Shown one piece after another: positions 1 to 12,100 of a stretch of DNA of 64,000 bases. Origin of the DNA: Heliocidaris erythrogramma. Taxonomy: Eukaryota; Echinodermata; Echinoidea; Camarodonta; Echinometridae. The stretch lies in assembly GCA_025617745.1 (NCBI GenBank), contig CM046858.1:45117162-45181161 (forward strand), written 5' to 3'. The translations under genes were made by a program, and so were the position numbers. The notes below the pieces were generated by a model. It was not told the DNA's origin. It searched no databases and saw only the letters and a program-made list of their open reading frames with translations. Positions within the stretch are counted from its first letter, which is position 1; every line of letters starts with the position of its first letter.

Positions 1-464
1 GCACATGATGATCGTTTTGAATATCGATAGTACAGTCCTTATATTAAAGCCACGTACGCGCTGCGCGAAGAATATGTCAACGTATTTTTCAGCGCATGAT
101 ATGGACTATTTAGCCCTCATTTTTCACTATTTATGAGATTTTCAGGTAAGTTTTGAGCCATCTGTGTGATAATTGGAATATTAATCAATATTTTAAGGCA
201 TGATTTGTGACTGTGAGTGCTGTTATTTTTTTGTGGGAGTGCCTATCTTCAGATAAGCTTTTGACTTGTAGTTTTTGTACATGAAATGATGAAGTGACAT
301 ATCATGCAATATATAGATACAGCAAAAATAGGGAATTAACCCTTGGAATTGCAAGGGAGGTGATATTGTAAAGTATACATTCAAATCTGCCGTATTAACG
401 TCTATGGAGTACGAGGTTATCTGATTCTTACGATAACCTTGTATGTCATGTGTATGAATGAATG
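1..464. other. Intergenic stretch, nothing recognised
   Basis: AT-rich sequence with no convincing ORF, RNA gene or repeat boundary. It ends at the 8-bp target duplication of the short MITE that begins at 465. Confidence 0.4.
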
Positions 465-693
465 CACTCACGGGTACATTACTGTAAAATAGTTGGTATT
501 TTCTGTTTCTTTTCCAACATTGGTGAGTTGAATTTATTGTATTTCTTGGATATTTTGGGGTCAGTTTTTGAAAATTAAATGCCGATTTTGAGTGAATATT
601 GGTGACTTTTGTGCAGTGGTGTTTTAAAAAGATGAGGTGTATGACTGCCTACATTATACACACGAAGTATAGGAATGTAGCTATGAGTGAGTG
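465..693 (+). mobile_element. Internally deleted MITE, 8-bp-TSD family A, copy 1
   Basis: This 229-bp copy shares both ends with three longer copies (3852-4541, 4717-5434, 33105-33829) but lacks about 450 bp of the middle. Its termini are CACTCACGGG and the complement-like GAGTGAGTG. It is flanked by AATGAATG on both sides (457-464, 694-701). The 8-bp duplication and CAC..GTG ends suggest a hAT-like non-autonomous element. The flank is itself a GAATGAAT repeat, so the duplication is less certain here than in the other copies. Confidence 0.6.
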
Positions 694-701
694 AATGAAT
701 G

Positions 702-2090
702 AATGAACTATAACCGGTACTATCTAGCGATGTCAACGGGGTCGCACTTAACACATTTCCTATTCTGCCGACGTGTTAAAATGTCAATTTTCATCGAAGC
801 ACTGTGGCTATATTTTTAGCATTAAATTTTTTTTTAAATATCAATAAAATGCACTATATATTACTAAAAACAAAAAGTTTAATTTGGCTCATCAAAATGA
901 TCGGGAAACTTGCATTTGATGACATTATCGCGGAGCTCCACATTACACAAAGTGTCTCATGCGAGTCGCCATCTTGAATAAAGTGACCCCAAATTATTTC
1001 TGCTTCCGGGTTGGTTTTTTCTCTCTAGCCTCGTTATATGACGTCATTTTGAAGAGATATTTTCGTCATTTCATATACACATGTTATACATGCGAAATGA
1101 CCAGTCAAAACTTGACGACCAGTTCGTTTTCCCCCTAGAAATCGTGTATTTTGGCAAGTTTGGAAAAAAATGCATCGATTTTGTGACTTTGGACCCTGTT
1201 TTCTATGATAAGATCTCAGGGGTTTTTAAAAAACCGGTCTTTATTTGATTTTTGGGGATGTTTTTAACCCAGAAACCACTTGCATTTACAGTAAAAACCT
1301 GTCGCATTTTGTCGCAACTGGGGTAAACTAGTCGGTGTCAGGAGATCTCTCGGGCATTTTCGGGAGGTTCGCAGGTTCCTATATTTCAAGGCCACCGTAC
1401 CTATACTGTACGTGCAAGCCTATACGATGTACGTGTTGTACCGTTTACTTCATTACCCTGCCGTTTTTGCAATTGATTTCCACAATGATCTTTTCAAAAA
1501 TAAGTTTTCTTTGCTCAGTACTTGCAAAACATTTTTTTTCCTTCCAATTTAAAATGTGTCACCTTAACAGTATTTTTCCTGAATGCAATATTATATATAT
1601 TTATAATTATATTTAGAATTACTCTAGTCTAGAATAGAGTCTAGTTATTGTTTCAGATCTTTAAATTCTAGACAAAGTCCAAGTTCTAATTCGGCAATGA
1701 ATTCAAATTCAATTCAATTCAATCTTGTCTTGAGTTTAATTATATTATGATGATGAAGATGTTGGGTTTCGCCTTCGAAGTACTACAAATGTTTACAAAT
1801 GCATGTATGCATGCATGCATGTATGTTTGCTGCAAAACTTATGTCATGAATTATAAATTATTCATTAGTCTATTTAATTTAGAGAGGTTAATTATTATTA
1901 TTATTATTTATTACTATTCATTATTAATATTATTAATAATATTAATGTTAGGCCCTAATCAGAACATTGGCATATGCCTAATTGATGTATAAACTATAAT
2001 AAAATTAAAGTTAATTATAATCAATTATTAATATTATGATTTTAATTGGAAATGTAATTTTACAATATTTTCAGGCCATTATGATATTAT
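702..2090. other. Intergenic stretch with simple repeats
   Basis: No gene is recognised. It holds an ATGC-type simple repeat near 1800-1825, an ATT microsatellite near 1888-1945, and short T and A runs. The small ORFs here are AT-rich and unsupported. Confidence 0.4.
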
Positions 2091-2206
2091 CCAGCAGTGG
2101 ATCCAGGATTTGAAAATTGGAGCGGAGGGCCAAAATTCAATGTATTTTTGGCCCAATTCTATGACAGAACCCCACCCCCACCCCCTGGATCCTTCACTGC
2201 CACTGG
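2091..2206. mobile_element. Small MITE of the GGATCCAGG family
   Basis: Inverted ends CAGTGGATCCAGG and CCTGGATCCTTCACTG enclose about 115 bp with a short C-rich run. Related ends recur at 12253-12364, 27.3-28.2 kb, 35712-35990 and 39373-39649, so this is a dispersed family. Exact boundaries are uncertain in this diverged copy. Confidence 0.55.
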
Positions 2207-2502
2207 TTTAAAGCCTATGAATATGTTCTTGTTATCAATATAATATTTGAGTTATTAACAAGGTTCTTAAGTATCAAATTTAATAGTTCTGAAATCTAAT
2301 GTTGCTAATTTGATGAGACGAAAATCTCTTGATTAATGGAAAATAATTTTTTTTTTTTCTTGTCTTGCTTTCCCCCCTACCTGTGATAACTTTTATTTTA
2401 TTTTCAAATTATTACCACTCGACTTTTTGGAGTCTTCCTCGGTAACTGTGAATGAAAAAAAAAAACTGGATGAAAAACAATGGAATAAGTTAAAATCAAG
2501 TA
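2207..2502. other. Intergenic, T-rich and A-rich runs only
   Basis: There are homopolymer T (2347-2359) and A (2456-2465) tracts. No ORF or repeat boundary was recognised. Confidence 0.35.
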
Positions 2503-2665
2503 CAGTTAACCTTGCCCAAGTCAAACTCACATAATTCAAATAATTGTCTAAGTCAAAGGTCTTTTAAAAGTCGATCTTCTCTTTAGATTCTATTGTTTTT
2601 AACCCTTTTTAAGTCGAAGCTTTTTTCTTGAGTCCCAACTGATTTGACTTCGGGAAGGTTGACTG
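2503..2665. mobile_element. pogo/Tc1-like MITE with TA duplication
   Basis: The 163-bp element begins CAGTTAACCTTGCCCAAGTC and ends with the inverted counterpart, GACTTCGGGAAGGTTGACTG. It is flanked by TA on both sides (2501-2502, 2666-2667). CAGT ends with a TA target are the usual mark of Tc1/mariner and pogo elements. It has no coding capacity. Confidence 0.6.
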
Positions 2666-2667
2666 TA

Positions 2668-3851
2668 TGAGATTAAGTGCGGAATAATCAAAGGAAAAAG
2701 AATGCATGGATTATAAAAATTCACATTTGTATGTTTCATTGAAAATCCTAATCTTGATCAGATTTGGAGCTCACTTTTCCTTCTGGTAACTTGAATTGTA
2801 AGTGATACAGCTTCTATTGGGAACTTGCTATAGTAATATTTTTTTGTCTCTACATGCCTTATAGAAACAGCTTCATTTTGGTGTATAAAACCATATTTTT
2901 TTGTTCGGAAAACCTGCATAGGGGGGTAATAGAGTAAGGAGAAGCAGTTCTCCATAAATTGCCGCAGAAGACATACGGTTGAGTGCTACATTCAACAAGC
3001 CATAACTCAGTAACGAAACATCCAATTTCAATTATCTCTTCACCACTGGATTTGTCTCGCCAAGACCTTTAATATGATGTATGGTTTGCCCATATTTGAT
3101 AAAAAAAAAAAATTGGTGTAACATAGCTATACTATCGCCTATCGGCGCACACACACATCATTTTCAACATATGGGACAACACTAGGAAATATCACAGATA
3201 GAGAGACCATTCTCTGATTTCTTGTTACACGAATTGTTATAGGAATATGACGATTCATATACAACGTTGATGTTACACGGTAATAAATACTTACAAAATC
3301 TATGGAGATTATAACTCCTCTACTTTAGCTTTAAACAGGTGGCGCATGCATTCAGTATTGAGATTGATCAATCATTCTCACGTGTGTTCGACTGCGCATG
3401 CGCACATTCGCAAATTTAGCTTCCGTGGTTACCGAGATTCGATTAGAGACGGATATTATCACATTTTCATACCTTATATCAGAGGTAAGATGATAAACAA
3501 TCTTATTCCTTAAATTCTGTACATCATTAGAAATATCATGTGGATATTTCAATGAATTCATTTACTTGTTTATCTATGCAGTTGTCCATCAAATTTGTTT
3601 TATTTTAGTTAAGTCCCGTGCATGGAAGAATTTGTGTTTGTTTTGCTTGGCCCATTTTTGGCCCATTTTGGTCTTTTGTTTCTGTTTGTTTGCAAGGCTT
3701 GCTTGGTTTTTTGTTTTGTTTTTTTGGGGGATGACTTTGTCATCACAATCATGTGAAGAAGGAGGAGAAGAAGGAGGAGGAGGAAAAGGAGAAGAATAAG
3801 GAGGATGGAGGAGGAGCCGGTTCAGCATGTTCAGCCTCGGGAGGTGTGGAA
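2668..3851. other. Intergenic stretch; purine-rich tail
   Basis: No gene is recognised. 3755-3830 is GGA/GAA-rich simple sequence, and the apparent Glu/Gly-rich and Pro/Ser-rich ORFs there are artefacts of it. The short ORF at 2758-2955 on the minus strand has no family features. Confidence 0.4.
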
Positions 3852-4541
3852 CACTCATACTACATTCCTATACTTCGTGTGTATAATGTAGGCAGTCATA
3901 CACCTCAACTTTTTAAAACACCACTGCACAAAAGTCACCAATATTCACTCAAAATCGGCATTTAATTTTCAAAAACCGACCCCAAAATATCCAAGAAATA
4001 CAATAAATTCAACTCACCAATGTTGGAAAAGATATTTACAAAAATGAAATCCGCAATTTACTGTTGATTCTCGCGAAACGAGCTATCGGAGTCATTGTGT
4101 ACATTTCCTGGTCGCCGCGGGCGCTGAAATCTCCCCAAAAGAGTTTTGTCCTCAAAAATTTGGTCCCTATGGCGTACACGGAAAAGTTCCGATTTTCTGT
4201 GTGCGCGATCGTAAAGATCGATGTGCCCTTGCGATCCTGAGTTTCTTCGTGGACAAAAATTATATTGGCCGATTTTAGTCTAAGACATCGGCAGTTTGTA
4301 AACAACACGCGATCGCGAAACAAATCGGCGGGGATTTCTCTGGTTTTGGACAAGATTTTGACTTTGGATTTTGCTGTAAATATCAAAAGTTCTTCCTAAC
4401 GGCCATTTGAGGTAGGAGTGAGATTTTTAAGGGCTGAATTTGAAAGCAAGTATTTAAAATATTTATCTTATTTTTTCCATCATACCTTTAGTACATGCGA
4501 CAGAAAATACCAACTATTTTACAGAAATGTACCCGTGAGTG
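3852..4541 (-). mobile_element. hAT-like MITE, family A, copy 2 (690 bp)
   Basis: It starts CACTCATAC and ends GTGAGTG, with perfect 8-bp duplications GTGTGGAA (3844-3851, 4542-4549). It is colinear with 4717-5434 and inverted relative to 33105-33829. The interior contains an open frame on the minus strand (4036-4386). A similar frame appears in two other copies, but copies differ by frameshifts and no transposase motif is seen. The 8-bp duplication suggests the hAT superfamily. Confidence 0.75.
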
Positions 4542-4716
4542 GTGTGGAAGAAGAAGTTCAACTTCAAACAAAGTTCAAGAAAAAGAAGGGGCGATATCCT
4601 TCACTCCGCACACTATCGGTTTATTGCGTGCAAAAAGTATGGGGACTTCATTCCCCCTCATTCCTCAGTAGACATAACACGCAAGTGTGTGCGTACACAC
4701 TAAATGAGACTCGAGG

Positions 4717-5434
4717 CACTCATAGCTACATTCCTATACTTCGTGTGTATAATTTAGGCAGTCATACACCTCAACTTTTTAAAACACCACTGCACAAAAG
4801 TCACAAACATTCACTCAAAATCGGCATTTAATTTACAAAAACCGACCACTAAATATCCAAGAAATACAATAAATTCAACTCACCGATGTTGGAAAAGATA
4901 TTTCCAAAAATCAAATCCGTAATTTACTGTTGATTCTCGCGAAATGAGCTATCGGAGTCATTGTGTACATTTCCTGGTCGCCGCGGGCGCTGACATCTCC
5001 CCAAAAGAGTTTTGTCCTTAAAAATTCGGTCCCTATGTGGCATACACGGAAAGTCCCGATTTTCTGTGTGCGCGATCGTAAAGATCGATGCGCGCTTGTG
5101 ATCCCGAGTTTCTTCGTGGACAAAAATTTTATTGGCTGATTTTAGTCTAAGACATCGGCAGTATGTAAACAACACGCGATCGCGAAACAAATCGGCGGGG
5201 ATTTCTCCGGTTTTGGACAAGATTTTGACTTTGGATTTTGCTGAAAATATCAAAAGTTCTTCCTAACGGCCATTTGAGGTAGGAGTGAGATTTTTAAGGG
5301 CGGAATTTGAAAGTAAGGTATTTAAAATATTTATCTTATTTTCCCCCCATACCTTTAATACACGCGACAGAAAATACGAACTATTTTTGCATTTTGTATT
5401 CGTAGTGGTCAATATGACCACTATTCGTGGTGTG
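4717..5434 (-). mobile_element. hAT-like MITE, family A, copy 3 (718 bp)
   Basis: It starts CACTCATAGC and ends GGTGTG, flanked by ACTCGAGG on both sides (4709-4716, 5435-5442). The copy lies only 175 bp from copy 2 in the same orientation, and each has its own distinct 8-bp duplication. They are therefore independent insertions, not a segmental tandem duplication. An ORF of about 109 codons (4924-5253, minus) is shared with the copy at 33105-33829. I see no known domain in it. Confidence 0.75.
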
Positions 5435-5454
5435 ACTCGAGGGGACTTATTCCA

Positions 5455-6060
5455 TGATTAGGCTGAAGTGAAGGAGAAGAAGAAGAACTTAAGTTTGTTG
5501 AAGAAGAATAAGAAGAAGAAGAAGAAGAAGGAGAAGAAGATGGAGAAGCAGAAGGAGGAAGAAGAAATAAAGAAAGAAATACAGAATAGGAGGAGGAAGA
5601 GGAAGAGGAGGAGGAGAACAATAACAAGAAGAACAAAAAGGAGATAGACCTAGATCTACATAAATTAAAAAAAAAAAAGGAGAGGAAGAGGAGCTCTACA
5701 GTAGATGTAGAAATTAAAGAGGACTGAAGGAAGGGGAAGAAGGAGTGGGAGGAGGAATGGAGAATGTCTCTCAATTCAAGCAGACAGAAAGACGGCGAAG
5801 AAAACAGGAGGAGGGGATATTGTTTTCTTTGAACTGTGCATGTCAAATTTCATGTAATATGACTTCTTCTTGTGCTTTTTTAAATAGTCTGTTATTCTTT
5901 GAAGAAAAGAATACTTAAGGAGAAAAGAGGAGGAAGAGAGGAGAAGGTCTAGAAATCAAGGAAGACAAGGAGAAGGCGGCATTGGAAGGGAGGAGGTGGT
6001 AATGAGCAAGATGATGAAGAATAAGAGGAGGGAAGAAAGAGAATAAAAAAGAATTAAAGG
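5455..6060. repeat. Polypurine GAA/GGA low-complexity region
   Basis: Long GAAGAAGAA and GGAGGA runs are interrupted by short unique patches (5800-5880). They lie just upstream of CFAP298. The 141-codon Ser-rich minus-strand ORF is only the translation of this purine tract. Such mirror-repeat-prone polypurine DNA can adopt triplex forms; that is general knowledge, not something shown here. Confidence 0.8.
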
Positions 6061-6117
6061 AGGACAGCTATTCATTAGTAAAAGGCATTATTGCAGTTAA
6101 TTCTTTTTTATTCTCAT

Positions 6118-6136
6118 TAGAACCAAGAAAACCAGG
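6118..6136 (+). promoter_or_regulatory. 3' splice site before the CFAP298 start codon
   Basis: A pyrimidine-rich tract ending CTCATTAG (to 6120) is followed by 16 bases and then the initiator ATG at 6137. This suggests a spliced upstream 5' UTR exon, which I could not locate in the purine-rich DNA to the left. Confidence 0.45.
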
Positions 6137-9100
6137 ATGGTGAAGCTACACATCAAGAGGGGTGATGAGAGCCAGTTCTTGTTTGAGACTACAGTCCAAC
6201 AGCCAGTAGAAGATGCACTGAAGGAGCTGGTCCTCATCCACAATGGCAGACTCAAAGTGGAGAGAGTATGTTCAGGTAAGAGACCATTTACGGAGACAAA
6301 CTTGTCAACTTGGATATCATGCCATGGATGGTCTGGAATAAACCTGAAAACATTTGTTGTGGGTTTTCTTTAATAACTACCTTAATAGAAGGGATGTTGC
6401 AAGTTATGAATTAAAGATGTGTAACATGTAAGTGCAAGAAAGTAATAACAGGGGTATACCAGTAAATAGAAAAGCCAAAATTTTGCCCTTGGCCTTTAGA
6501 CATCTCTGCAACATGAAGTCCAGGATTGGCCTTTCATGCTATCAGAGAACGACTCTCAAACCAACCCTAGGAACAGCTGGAAATCTGCAAAATCGAGTCA
6601 GGAGCCACTATCTCTCAATTACAGCGTACATTGTTTGTTTTGATGGTTATTACATTTGTAGTGTTTTCTCTCAAAGAAATGCAATGAGTAATGTATGAAC
6701 TGAATATTTTATAGGAGTAGAACTGAATAATGTTCTCTAAAGTTTAACTTTCATATGATAATTATTTTCTTTTCTCTTTTTTTTCCAGAAATCAATGAAC
6801 TGGCTGAACATGGCACCAGTCTTCCTCCTAACATGCAAGGATTGACCGATGATCAGATTGTAGACCTGAAGCTGGTCGATGAATGGGGGCAGAAGTGTGA
6901 ACCCAGCGGGGGTTCAGTCGAATGTAAAGACCCCATCGGCAGGAGAAATGGCAAAGGTAGACCCTCGTACCCCACTCTCTCTCACTCTCTCTCACTCTCT
7001 CTCACTCTCTCATTCTATAGCTGTTTTTAAGTCTCTGCATGTACCTGCCACTCAATCTGTTTCTTTTCTCTGTCTCTCTCTATCTCTCTCTCTCTCTCTT
7101 TCTCATTCTGTAGCTGTTTGTAAGTCTCTGCATATGTACCGGTCACTCAATCTGTTTCTCTTCTCCGTCTCTCTCTCTGTCTCTCTCTCTCTTTCTCTCT
7201 CATTCTGTAGCTGTTTGTCTCTGCATGTACCTGTCACTCAATCTGTTTCTCTTCTCCGTCTCTCTCTCTCTCTCTCTCTTCTGTAGCTGTTCGTAAGTCA
7301 CTGCATGTACCTGTCACTCAATCTGTTTCTCTTCTCTGTCTCTCACTCTCTCTCTCTTTCTCTCTCATTCTGTAGCTGTTTGTAAGTCTCTGCATATACC
7401 TGTCACTCAATGACAATCTGTTTCTCTTCTCCGTCTCTCTATCTCTCTCTATCTCATTCTGTAGCTTTCACTCAATCTGTTTCTCTTCTCCATCTCTCTC
7501 TCTCTCCCTCTCTCTCATTCTGTACCTGTTTTTATGTCTCTGCAAATCTGCATGTACACTGTACATGTACCTGTCACTTAGTCTGTTTCTCTCTCTCTCT
7601 CTCTTACCATTCGTTATTCAGATATAAAAGCAAATTCGTACAAATACATACACTCATCCAATGCCTGTCTTTCTCAATTTAACTCTTTTGCCTTTTACCA
7701 CAGGAGCAATTGTGTAATTCACAGACACATAATATATAAGGCATTGTAAGAGTTTAACATCATAGCCTCCTATCTTGTTCATTATAGTTGGAAGCTACCT
7801 GAAAGTCCATGATTTATGTTATACTCAACAAATATATACCCAACAAGTAATAGAAAATGAAGAATACATTAAAAAAAAATTTTGTATTCTAAAACTTTTG
7901 AATTGAATTAATTTGTTTTTAAATTTTCATTTTCCATTTCAGCTCCAAATGAAAAAATGAAGGAAGTACTAACAAAGACCGTCAGTGAAGCCAAGAAGAT
8001 CATTTCTAAAGTAAGAAATGTTTATTGTCTTTATTTCCTAATGAAAAACACTAGGAATCAGAAATTATAATTGTTAGAGGTAGAGAATTCAATTTTTAGC
8101 GGAAATGCTGACTTTATGAAGTGAAGTCTATGACTTCATGCATGGTGTCAATTCCTGAAGTTTTAATCTTTATGTAAGATTTTAGATGTTACTAATTTAA
8201 AAACACTACCACTTATATTACTTAATACTCATATACAATTGTTTGTAAATTTTAAAAATAAACTGAAGTGATATTGTACATTTTGGAATTGACAATTCCA
8301 CTAATTATTCAAACCAAAGGGGTGATTACTACATCACACATTCACGAGGCTAACTAAACTCATAAAAATTCTACATCTCTAATCAATTGTCCCACATATA
8401 GAATCAAGTGTCAGCAAATGTTTGTGTAACCCGACCGATGATAAAAGATGCTTTAGACCAGTTGAGAGGTGCAGTCACCATCGTCTACCCCATGGGTCTA
8501 CCCCCTCATGATCCGATTAGAATGGAGATTGAAGGAAACGAGGAGCTGGATGGCACTCAGGTTTGTTTGATGATATCATAGTCATTATAGTCTTATTGAG
8601 TTACCAACCATGTGTTTAAAGGAGAATTAACCTCAAACAATAAAGACGATAGTGATCAAAGGTGTTATTTATTCCTACTTGTTAGACTATATGGCTTCGC
8701 GTCAAAATATACGAGATCGATACGAATCAAGATTTTCTGAGCAAAATTTATCATCTGCTAGCAATATGTATCGTCTGCTAGCAATACATGGGGGCTGCCA
8801 TTTTTTTATGTGTACAAGAAGATTTTCTTAATCCAAATGCCCAATTGCCTTTTTCAAAATTAAAAACCCATTTGAGATTAAAAATATAGAATAGATATGT
8901 CAATTTATTTTTAAACTGAAGATTTCCTTATATATTTCTGTTGAAAATCGATATTCGCTTAATATAAATCTATTTTCTAGATACTGTGACGCAATGGACG
9001 GAGCAAATTAATTCAAATTTTATGGATGCTTCTTCCCTGAGCATCTATAGCGGCAAACTATGCATTCACCTGCTTTCGGATAATGGGACTTCAAAAGTCA

Positions 9101-12100
9101 GAATGCATGCTGCATATATTATGTTCTGCTCTGTTTGGCAAACCCAAGAAAATAGATTTTTGTTAAGCAAAACCAGACAATTTAAAAGTATCATTATAAA
9201 GATTTAATTTTTATAAATCATGTAAACACCCACTTTATATTTTTCGTCACATATGGGATTTTAGGTAATGAAGAAAATCAATTTAGGTCTTGGATTCAAA
9301 ATATCTTCCTGACCGGAACATTTCTCAATGGTTCATGTACAAATCCAAATCAGCAAGAAAATGGCAGCCCCCATGTAAATGAGTAGGAGACGATACCGGG
9401 TGTTGGAATATCTTTATTTATACCCTTTTCTAATATCTTATTAGAAAATGATTTAGGCCAATAAGTAGGAATATATTACACCTTTCAATATAAGTAAATT
9501 TGTACTCAGGGGTTAATTCTCCTTTAAAGACTATACTCTTGGTAAGCCCCCAAATTTTCTTGTCAGGTTTCTTTGATAATAATAATAATCATAATAATAA
9601 TTACAATAATAATTACAATGATAATAATAAAATAATAATAATTACTCTTATTGCGACATTAGAGTGAATCCTTTTATCTCAACCTATTGTTATCATTCGC
9701 CTTAACGCACGGTCGCTTTCGCCTTAACGTCAAATTTCTATTGTGACGGAATAAACCGCATTGATAGGATTCGCCCTAACATAAGAAAATAATGTTGTAA
9801 TAATAATAATAATGATAATAATAATTGATTTATATAATGTAGTTGATAAATAGCAAAGTAACAACTATGCAAAGCTCCTGGGAAGGTTTTGCTTCTGTAA
9901 ATGGAATATTAAAGAAATGCGAGGTAGGAAATAATTTCTATCCTGGACCCGGATGTGAAGTATTAAGAAGTGCCTGTAAAGAATGTCTGTTGTTCTGGTT
10001 GTTCTGACAGAGATCTGTCAGACATAGCATCATCTATTTTATACAATGCTTCATTTCAAACATTGACATCCACTACATACATGTAACTCAAAATTAACAA
10101 CAAAGCCACTTGTCCACATTGGGAATGTGGAATGGGTTATTTGTAGAAGTACTCTCCATAGACTTGTAAAAGATCATTTTTAATTCTGGGAACAAATATG
10201 AAACTAGAATAAGCTTGTTGATTATGTCTTCATATTGCTCCTCTTGTATATACTATCTGTACTACCAGTTATTTTGATGTTCTGTACAATTATGTTCCTT
10301 CGTTCTTTATTTTATTGACAGGCATCTTTGTCAGTACTAGAGGAAGAGAATGCATCATTGTGGTTCTCTGGTAAAGAGATGTACAAAGGAAAGAAGCTTT
10401 GTGATTACGTTGGCAAAAATGAAAAGACAAAGATCATCGCGAAATTACAAAAGGTATGTGCTGTCGTGCTGTAATTATGACCAAATGTGTTTCCTAAAGT
10501 TTTAGTCTTTTTTAAAAAGCACCAAATATATTTCCAATAAAATGTTCACAACGATGTTTATAAAGAAAAAGGAAGTGGGGGGAATAATGAAAGCCAAGTG
10601 GATTTTAAAGTTCAATCAGCCTCTCATAACCACTGTTTTTGTGTTTCACTGTGATTTTTCGAAGAGCAGGTTGCGTTTATAACTTCTGAACTTCATTAAG
10701 ACAATTATGACTGTGATGATTTATTTAATCACATTTCTTTGCAAAACTTGTATGCAGGTGTTGCACCCAATACAGGAGTTCTAGTTGCCAAACCTCAGAG
10801 AAAATGCTTGCATCACACCTAGTGATTTTCCAGAAAAACAAACAAATATTGATAAGAGGATCAGATTAACATTGGAGCATTTTAACCAGGTCCGATCGCT
10901 ATTCATAAGGACCGTTATTCATAGAAAACCGCTATTCATTTAACGCGCGTTATGAATAGTGGTCCTTATGAACGGAGGTCCTTATGAATAGCGAGGTAAT
11001 TTGTTTATGGTTTGCTCGCTATTCATTTAGTCACGTGTTATGGATAGCGGTCCTTATGAATAAGTGGTCCTTATGAATAGCGGTCCTTATGACTAGCGAA
11101 GTTACCCCATTTTAACTGCCTTGAATCTTGTACACGTTCATGTATGACTGTACAGCAAAAGTATGATTAAAAGTATGTTAGCTGTGGGGATTCCCCCAGT
11201 GTTAAGCTGTATTGAAGTCAGTGTTATTATAATGCATCCATTGAAACTGCAAAATAATACATGTATAATAGTCTGAATCTTAGATGATCTTTGAACAGGC
11301 CCAGCATTAATTTTGTAATTCGTACATCTTTAAGTTATTAACAGATATTATTTATCTGGTCATCATAATTTCTGATCCAATTTATTGATCATCTTCTTTC
11401 CAGGTGGGAATATCCTTATTTATAATTACAGAATATGGTCATATATTATGCAATTCAGTGTTTCCTCCAAGTTTATTTAATAAGTGGCCCAAGGTCATGC
11501 TCATAATTCAAGTAAAATTATGTCAGTGGGTTGATGTGAAAACCAGATCACTTGACAGATAAGCGTTTTATTTCTTATTTCACTGATTATACCATGTTAT
11601 CTTCATCTTGACAGAAAGGACAAGGAGCTCCAGCCAGAGAAGCAGTATTCAGTGAGGAAGAGAGGAAACAGATGATGTTACATGCATACCGCAAGCAAGA
11701 AGAATGGAAGGTAAAACAAAATTAATGTTCATCATTTAAAAGTATAGGACTTATAAATGTAAAACTGGCTCATTGTAGTAGTGATGAATTATAATTGTCA
11801 CAGAATCCATCAAAATTTACCCTGGTTGCTATCAATTGAATGAACAGTTGGCATTCCAGTAAAACAATTTGATACAAACTGTATAATAGTTCAGTAAGAA
11901 GCAAAGAAATGTTATGAAATTAGGTTTAGCAGACATGTTTTAGAATGGCCACTCAAATTGTGTATGTGTGGGAGATTTTGGCTCACCTTTGTGGTACATG
12001 TGTATCTATCAATCTGTCATGATTTTGTTTACAGTTTACTGGTCAATAGAATCCACTGAGGTGACTATTAAAGTGCAAAATGAGCAATCAAGAGTGACTG

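Noticed and set aside
4036-5253. Minus-strand ORFs of about 110 codons in family A MITEs as genes
   Set aside because: They lie inside non-autonomous elements, differ by frameshifts between copies and show no known domain; kept only as an observation on the family.
5421-5846. 141-codon Ser-rich minus-strand ORF
   Set aside because: It is the translation of a GAA/GGA simple repeat with no start context or domain.
6879-7682. Ser/Leu-rich ORFs in CFAP298 intron 2
   Set aside because: Products of the CT minisatellite within the intron.
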